Shown piece by piece: positions 59,754 through 64,000 of a DNA stretch of 64,000 nt. The translations under genes and the position numbers were made by a program. Location: positions 4,328,158-4,392,157 of the forward strand of contig NZ_CP012036.1 in assembly GCF_001298445.1 (NCBI RefSeq), in the 5' to 3' direction. Source of the stretch: Nostoc piscinale CENA21. Lineage in GTDB: Bacteria > Cyanobacteriota > Cyanobacteriia > Cyanobacteriales > Nostocaceae. Every line of letters starts with the position of its first letter. Within the stretch, counting starts at the first letter, position 1. The notes under the pieces were generated by a model that saw only the letters and a list, made by a program, of their open reading frames with translations, was not told where the DNA came from and ran no database searches.

Positions 59754-62636
59754 TCAATCAGCTAGAGGTAAAACTAAGCGACTAACTACCCGATGATCTG
59801 GTAATTGATAAAAATCTAGGGTTCCACCTAACTGTTGCATAAGTTTTTGACAAATTAGTAGGTGTAAAGCTGGTGGTTGGTTCAGGTAAGAACTGGCTAG
59901 TATATCTTTGGGTGTCTGATTTTGCAGTGCTGCTAACAAAGGCGGTTCAATCATTCCATGATCTGTAATTGAGATTTCTAGCAATTTTTCTTCTAGGCGA
60001 CGACACCAAATATCAATTCTGCCGCCACTTTGAGAACGGTTACAAGCAACAACTAATAATTCATATAGTACTAATTCAAATTTAACGATATCACCTGTAA
60101 TTGCTAAGGATGAGGGATAACTTGAAGATTGTAATCCTTTGAGGAAGATTCCACTATTACCGGAATCTGCATCTGTCGCTGATTGTCCTAAACCATGCAC
60201 TCCTGCCCAGAGTTTACGCTGTTTGAGTAAATTATCAACTCGTTCGAGCGATCGCTTCAACAAGGTGGCTATGGGCATGGTTTCAGAACTCTGATGCAAT
60301 TGCCATTGCTCAAGTTTAACTAGGCCAGTCATGGCGGCGGTGTTATGGTCTAATTGCCGGAGTAAGAGTTTATAACGTGTCTGTGTGAGTTCATTACTGG
60401 GAATACCCAAGTCTTCAATTTGGCTGAATAACTGTGTGGCAGTTCGTTGAATTTCTTCGAGGCGACGATGTTTGTACCAGTTGAGTTGGCGCAATTCTTG
60501 GTTCGAGGACTCTAGTAGTTTGGTGATTTGCTGTTGACGACGCGACCATGCTAATTGTGTTACCAAAGTTTCTGTAGCATTCAGACTTTGTTCTGTCCAA
60601 TAGCGTTCTCGGTAATCGGCAACTAATACTACACCTGTGGGTGCATAATCAGCACTAGTGCGGAGTGCGATCGCTAAAACTTGACCAATATTTTGCCCAT
60701 GTAACCATTTTCTCGTTTCTGGTGGTAAATCATCGGCATACACACATACATAATCATCTTTGGCTAATGCCCACTGAATTATTACTTCTGTGTGAATGGG
60801 AATTGGTTGATCAGTCACAACCGCAAATCGACTATCGTGAATCACACTCGGAATAATTTCGGCAAAGTTATCTCCGGGCGACCAAGATAACAATACTGCT
60901 AACGGAGAATGGAGAACAGTGGCAATTTGTTCTATGGCGGTGCGTTCTAGACGTTCTGCACCCGACTCAGTTGTGTCATTTTGGGTTTTTTCCAGAATAC
61001 GTAAGCATCGTTGAATACTATGGAGAATTTTTTGCTGTTGTTCAACTTCAGCGTTTAATTGCCACTGGCGGACTATTACGCCAATTTGTTGACTGACAGC
61101 CCACAATAATTCTTTGTCTAAGCTTGCCCAACCGCGATTTGTTTCGTGGGCAATAACTAACAGTGCATTCGGTGTATGATCTTGAGCGCAGTTACAAACC
61201 AACAGCGATCGCATTCCATGTTCTAATAACAAAGGTCGCCAGTTAAAAAACCGCAAATCTTCTTCTACTTTCTGCACCTCTACAGATGTGGTGGCGGACT
61301 TCAACATCTGCTCATCCATATCTTTGAGCGTATTGAAGCTAACTGTTAGTGGACGACGATTTTGGGGTTGGGTTTGAAAAATAATTTGATAACTATTTAA
61401 ATCAGGGTTGTACTGTAAAAGTAAAAAGCGGGTGGCAGCAAAGCGCGTTAAAACTTTAGTAGCACAATCGCGTAAAGTTGCTTGCAAGTCCTCTTCGTGA
61501 TAAATCGCTTGGGCAACTTGGCTAGTTAATTGGGCATCTTCTTGAATTTGCTTGATAGTTGTATCCATAGTTTCGCTAGGCGCAACTAAAGAAATTAACC
61601 CGGCTGCACTTTGAACAAAGTTTTTGTCTGCTTCTGTCCAAATGCGCGGTTCATTGGCTTCTACCGCCAGAAAACCCAATAGTTCTTTTTGCCACAGGAT
61701 AGGCGCGGCTAACAGCGATCGCACCTGTAAACGTTCCAACACTTTGGCAGTAAAATGACTTTTTAAAGAACTGCGTTCATCACCAATCAAAACAATTTGA
61801 TTCACCGACAAAGCATAATAAAATTCACTTAAATCCTGGACTGTCATCCCCGCCGCTAGTTGCTGTTGGCTGTTATTTCTGCCGATGTTAGCCAGTTGAT
61901 TACTCATCCGACACCAAAAATAGCGCCCTTGGCGCTCAAACCAGTAAATATTTGTCCGGCTAGGTGCAACAAACTGATGTGTTGTTTGAACAACGGCTTT
62001 CAGCTTTTGGTCTATATTATTGAGAGTGCGTAAATTTTCTAATAATTGTAAGATTGGTTGATCAAGATGCTTTGTTTGCTGTTGCTGCAAATTCACTTCT
62101 TGTTGATAAAGCACTGCTCCCAGTTCGCCCAATACCATTAATAAACGAGCTTTGGCATCACCTGGTAACAAATATCCCCAACGTTCTGAACCAAATAATA
62201 ATAAACCTAAAAAACGGTCTCGATAGCGAATAGGTAAAACAATCGTTCCCTGAATATTAAATTTTTTGCCAATTTCTTGCCACTCGGCCGCGCGAGGTTC
62301 CAGCCGCAAATCAGCAACACCCAAGGGACGCTGTTCAATGACTACTTGTTCTAAAAGTCCGCCAGGAGTAAGTGTCACTTGTTTGCGTAAAAATTTAGTG
62401 TCACCATCAGGTGAAACCCCACCTTTACCAACTAATATATGTTTTGGTAGGTCATATAGAGCCATCCAAACCAAGTTATAGTCGAACTGCTCTTGAATAT
62501 AAGCAATAGTAGTATCAATCAGAACATCAACATTATCCTCTTCCCTCAATGTTTGGAGGACACGTCCCAAAGCAATGATTGTATGTTCAGCTGCTATCGG
62601 TCTTTGTGGCTGCCCCATTGGATTTTTGGTTGACAT
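59754..62636 (-). CDS. Multi-GAF protein with degenerate histidine kinase-like C-terminus
   Basis: The 960-aa soluble protein has several GAF domains (about 25-190, 200-355, 375-535 and 550-700), connected by helices, then a long helical dimerisation-like segment (QLNWYKHRRLEEIQRTATQL, about 720-800). It ends with a HATPase-like domain (about 830-960). The ATP-binding motifs are weak: N-box-like VLYELLVVACNRS, G1-like ITDHGMIEP, and LGGTLDF near the end. A canonical HELRTP box is absent, though His in the KHRRLEE helix could in principle serve. It is probably a non-catalytic or atypical kinase regulated by ligands or light (inference). The ATG at 62636 fits; 97 bases separate it from the hydrolase-like gene downstream on the same strand. 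Confidence 0.85.
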   Translation of the reverse strand: MSTKNPMGQPQRPIAAEHTIIALGRVLQTLREEDNVDVLIDTTIAYIQEQFDYNLVWMALYDLPKHILVGKGGVSPDGDTKFLRKQVTLTPGGLLEQVVIEQRPLGVADLRLEPRAAEWQEIGKKFNIQGTIVLPIRYRDRFLGLLLFGSERWGYLLPGDAKARLLMVLGELGAVLYQQEVNLQQQQTKHLDQPILQLLENLRTLNNIDQKLKAVVQTTHQFVAPSRTNIYWFERQGRYFWCRMSNQLANIGRNNSQQQLAAGMTVQDLSEFYYALSVNQIVLIGDERSSLKSHFTAKVLERLQVRSLLAAPILWQKELLGFLAVEANEPRIWTEADKNFVQSAAGLISLVAPSETMDTTIKQIQEDAQLTSQVAQAIYHEEDLQATLRDCATKVLTRFAATRFLLLQYNPDLNSYQIIFQTQPQNRRPLTVSFNTLKDMDEQMLKSATTSVEVQKVEEDLRFFNWRPLLLEHGMRSLLVCNCAQDHTPNALLVIAHETNRGWASLDKELLWAVSQQIGVIVRQWQLNAEVEQQQKILHSIQRCLRILEKTQNDTTESGAERLERTAIEQIATVLHSPLAVLLSWSPGDNFAEIIPSVIHDSRFAVVTDQPIPIHTEVIIQWALAKDDYVCVYADDLPPETRKWLHGQNIGQVLAIALRTSADYAPTGVVLVADYRERYWTEQSLNATETLVTQLAWSRRQQQITKLLESSNQELRQLNWYKHRRLEEIQRTATQLFSQIEDLGIPSNELTQTRYKLLLRQLDHNTAAMTGLVKLEQWQLHQSSETMPIATLLKRSLERVDNLLKQRKLWAGVHGLGQSATDADSGNSGIFLKGLQSSSYPSSLAITGDIVKFELVLYELLVVACNRSQSGGRIDIWCRRLEEKLLEISITDHGMIEPPLLAALQNQTPKDILASSYLNQPPALHLLICQKLMQQLGGTLDFYQLPDHRVVSRLVLPLAD

Positions 62637-62813
62637 CGCTCTTTAATATATAAGATGCCCAGAAAAGCAACCCAAGTTAATCATGTTCAGTGAAAGACTT
62701 ATCATGAAGACTGCAAGGAGGCAGGGGGCAGAGGGAAAGGGGGAAAACTCATAGATAAAGTTTTCCTATCTAGCCCCATTGCCCACTCCCAATTCCCCTA
62801 TTCCCGTCTTCAC

Positions 62814-63938
62814 ATGGATATTTACCAAATTGCCCTTCGTCCCCTACTGTTCAACCTGCTGAAAACAGATGCAGAGTGGTTACATAAGCAGGCTATTCGC
62901 AGTCTAGATTGGTTATCACAAAATCATCATGCTCCTGCTGGTTTAGTCAATCAAAGCTTACAGCAGTCTTTGTGTCTGTGCGATCGCCGTCTGGAACAAA
63001 ATTTGTTTGGGCTAAATTTCCCCAACCCCCTGGGTTTAGCAGCAGGTTTTGATAAGGATGGGGTAGGGGCAAAAATTTGGTCTAACTTTGGTTTTGGCTT
63101 CGCTGAGTTGGGAACTGTCACTTTTCACCCCCAACCAGGAAATCCCCAACCAAGGTTATTTCGCTTACCTTTAGATCAAGCTGTCCTGAACCGGATGGGT
63201 TTTAATAATCAAGGTGCAGCAGTCATGGCCGCTAGGTTAGCAGCACAAAAAGATTTCATTCATACAATACCCATCGGCATAAATTTAGGTAAATCAAAAA
63301 TTACACCTTTAGAAGCCGCCGCCGAAGATTACCTCAATAGTTTTCGCTTACTCAAAGAATTAGGCGATTATTTTGTGGTGAATGTCTCTTCACCCAACAC
63401 ACCCGGATTGCGATCGCTCCAAGATGCCGCTATGCTCAGTTCTATCTTGGACGTACTACAAAAAGAAAATAATACACATAAACCAATATTTGTCAAGATA
63501 GCACCTGATTTAGAATGGGAAGCGATCGCCGACATTATTGGCTTGGCTAAAACCTACCAATTAGCAGGAATAATTGCCACAAACACCACAATCAGCCGTG
63601 ATGGCTTGAAAACCCAGCTAATTCACCCGACTGGGAAACCCCCGCAAGATGAAGCTGGCGGAATTAGTGGTGCGCCATTGCGCGATCGCTCCACAGAAAT
63701 CATCAAGTTTATTTGGCAGCAAACCCAAGGGCAGATTCCCATTATCGGGGTTGGTGGCATATTTTCCGCAGAAGACGCTTGGGAAAAAATCACTGCGGGA
63801 GCCAGCCTTATTCAAGTTTATACAGGCTGGATTTATGAAGGCCCCTTGATGGTGCGCCGAATTTTAACTGGGTTGCTAACCAAGTTAGAGCAGAATAAAT
63901 TAAACTCGATCACCGAGGCGATCGCTTTAGAAGTATGA
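62814..63938 (+). CDS. pyrD: Dihydroorotate dehydrogenase (quinone), class 2
   Basis: PyrD oxidises dihydroorotate to orotate in pyrimidine synthesis, passing electrons via FMN to quinone at the membrane. The 374-aa length is that of class 2 enzymes, with an N-terminal helical membrane-association region (MDIYQIALRPLLFNLLKTDA) followed by the FMN barrel: NPLGLAAGFDKDG, GTVTFHPQPGNPQPRLFRLP, NRMGFNNQGA, catalytic Ser motif NVSSPNTPGLRSLQ, KIAPD and GVGGIFSAEDAWEKI. The ATG at 62814 directly precedes MDIYQ. It is divergent from the GAF kinase gene; the 176-bp spacer holds GGGCAGAGG-like intergenic repeats. It is complete in the window. Confidence 0.96.
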   Translation: MDIYQIALRPLLFNLLKTDAEWLHKQAIRSLDWLSQNHHAPAGLVNQSLQQSLCLCDRRLEQNLFGLNFPNPLGLAAGFDKDGVGAKIWSNFGFGFAELGTVTFHPQPGNPQPRLFRLPLDQAVLNRMGFNNQGAAVMAARLAAQKDFIHTIPIGINLGKSKITPLEAAAEDYLNSFRLLKELGDYFVVNVSSPNTPGLRSLQDAAMLSSILDVLQKENNTHKPIFVKIAPDLEWEAIADIIGLAKTYQLAGIIATNTTISRDGLKTQLIHPTGKPPQDEAGGISGAPLRDRSTEIIKFIWQQTQGQIPIIGVGGIFSAEDAWEKITAGASLIQVYTGWIYEGPLMVRRILTGLLTKLEQNKLNSITEAIALEV

Positions 63939-64000
63939 AAAAGAATTCAGAAGTCAGAATTCAGAAGTCAGAATTCAGGAGTCAGAATAAAAAAATTTAT
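63939..64000 (+). repeat. CAGAATT/CAGAAGT tandem intergenic repeats
   Basis: After pyrD, short units such as GAATTCAGAAGTCA and GTCAGAATTCAGGAGTCAG repeat about every 14 bases to the window end. These resemble multicopy intergenic tandem repeats in filamentous cyanobacteria, and fragments of the same kind are seen near 24135 and 58670. The repeat may extend beyond the window. Confidence 0.75.

Overview
The window looks like chromosomal DNA of a filamentous, probably Nostocales, cyanobacterium. The palindrome GCGATCGC (HIP1) recurs throughout, AT content is moderate, intergenic regions carry short repeats of the AGTGCTG and CAGAATT types, and the gene content fits: very large Ser/Thr-His dual kinases of the HstK type, a CyaC-type adenylate cyclase and a TPR-CHAT protein. 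No species assignment is attempted.

Layout. 135-2117 (minus) is dnaX. 2369-17134 is a plus-strand accessory block: a small protein and a 1349-aa TPR-CHAT protein that share an N-terminal domain; a Cys4/pseudokinase/membrane/PstS-like fusion; a 47-aa protein; a T4 gp19-like tail-tube protein; and a giant protein of about 2190 aa built from roughly 41 repeats of 43 aa and broken by three single-base homopolymer frameshifts. A decayed WYL regulator and tRNA-Gly(UCC) follow. 17757-22451 (minus) carries cyaC and a TonB-like protein. 23511-32668 holds mostly housekeeping and envelope genes: a GNAT acetyltransferase, a hypothetical protein, hisC, an esterase, a FecR-type protein divergent from an outer-membrane barrel, a sulfurtransferase and an MnmD-like methyltransferase. 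33462-37649 has an HD-GYP response regulator, glmU, an isoaspartyl peptidase and a 52-aa DUF2256 protein. 37855-62636 is a signalling region: a multi-PAS histidine kinase, three HstK-type dual kinases plus the remnant of a fourth, a hydrolase-like protein and a multi-GAF degenerate kinase. pyrD closes the window.

How the genes work together. The signalling genes cover cAMP (CyaC), probably cyclic di-GMP (HD-GYP) and phosphotransfer, but the large kinases have no obvious adjacent partner regulator. The 2369-17134 block is the best candidate for an undescribed system. It combines a CHAT protease-like protein whose catalytic His position is Gln, a membrane-anchored pseudokinase with a phosphate-binding-like domain, a tail-tube protein, and two proteins that flank the tube gene and share a C-terminal helical motif. 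No sheath, baseplate or AAA+ genes of a contractile injection system are visible here.

A cross-cutting observation: at least five reading frames break at A/T homopolymers, each by exactly one extra base. Correcting each run by one base restores a plausible full-length protein. This is either a systematic sequencing or assembly error or a real homopolymer-slippage phenomenon, and it should be settled before these genes are called pseudogenes.
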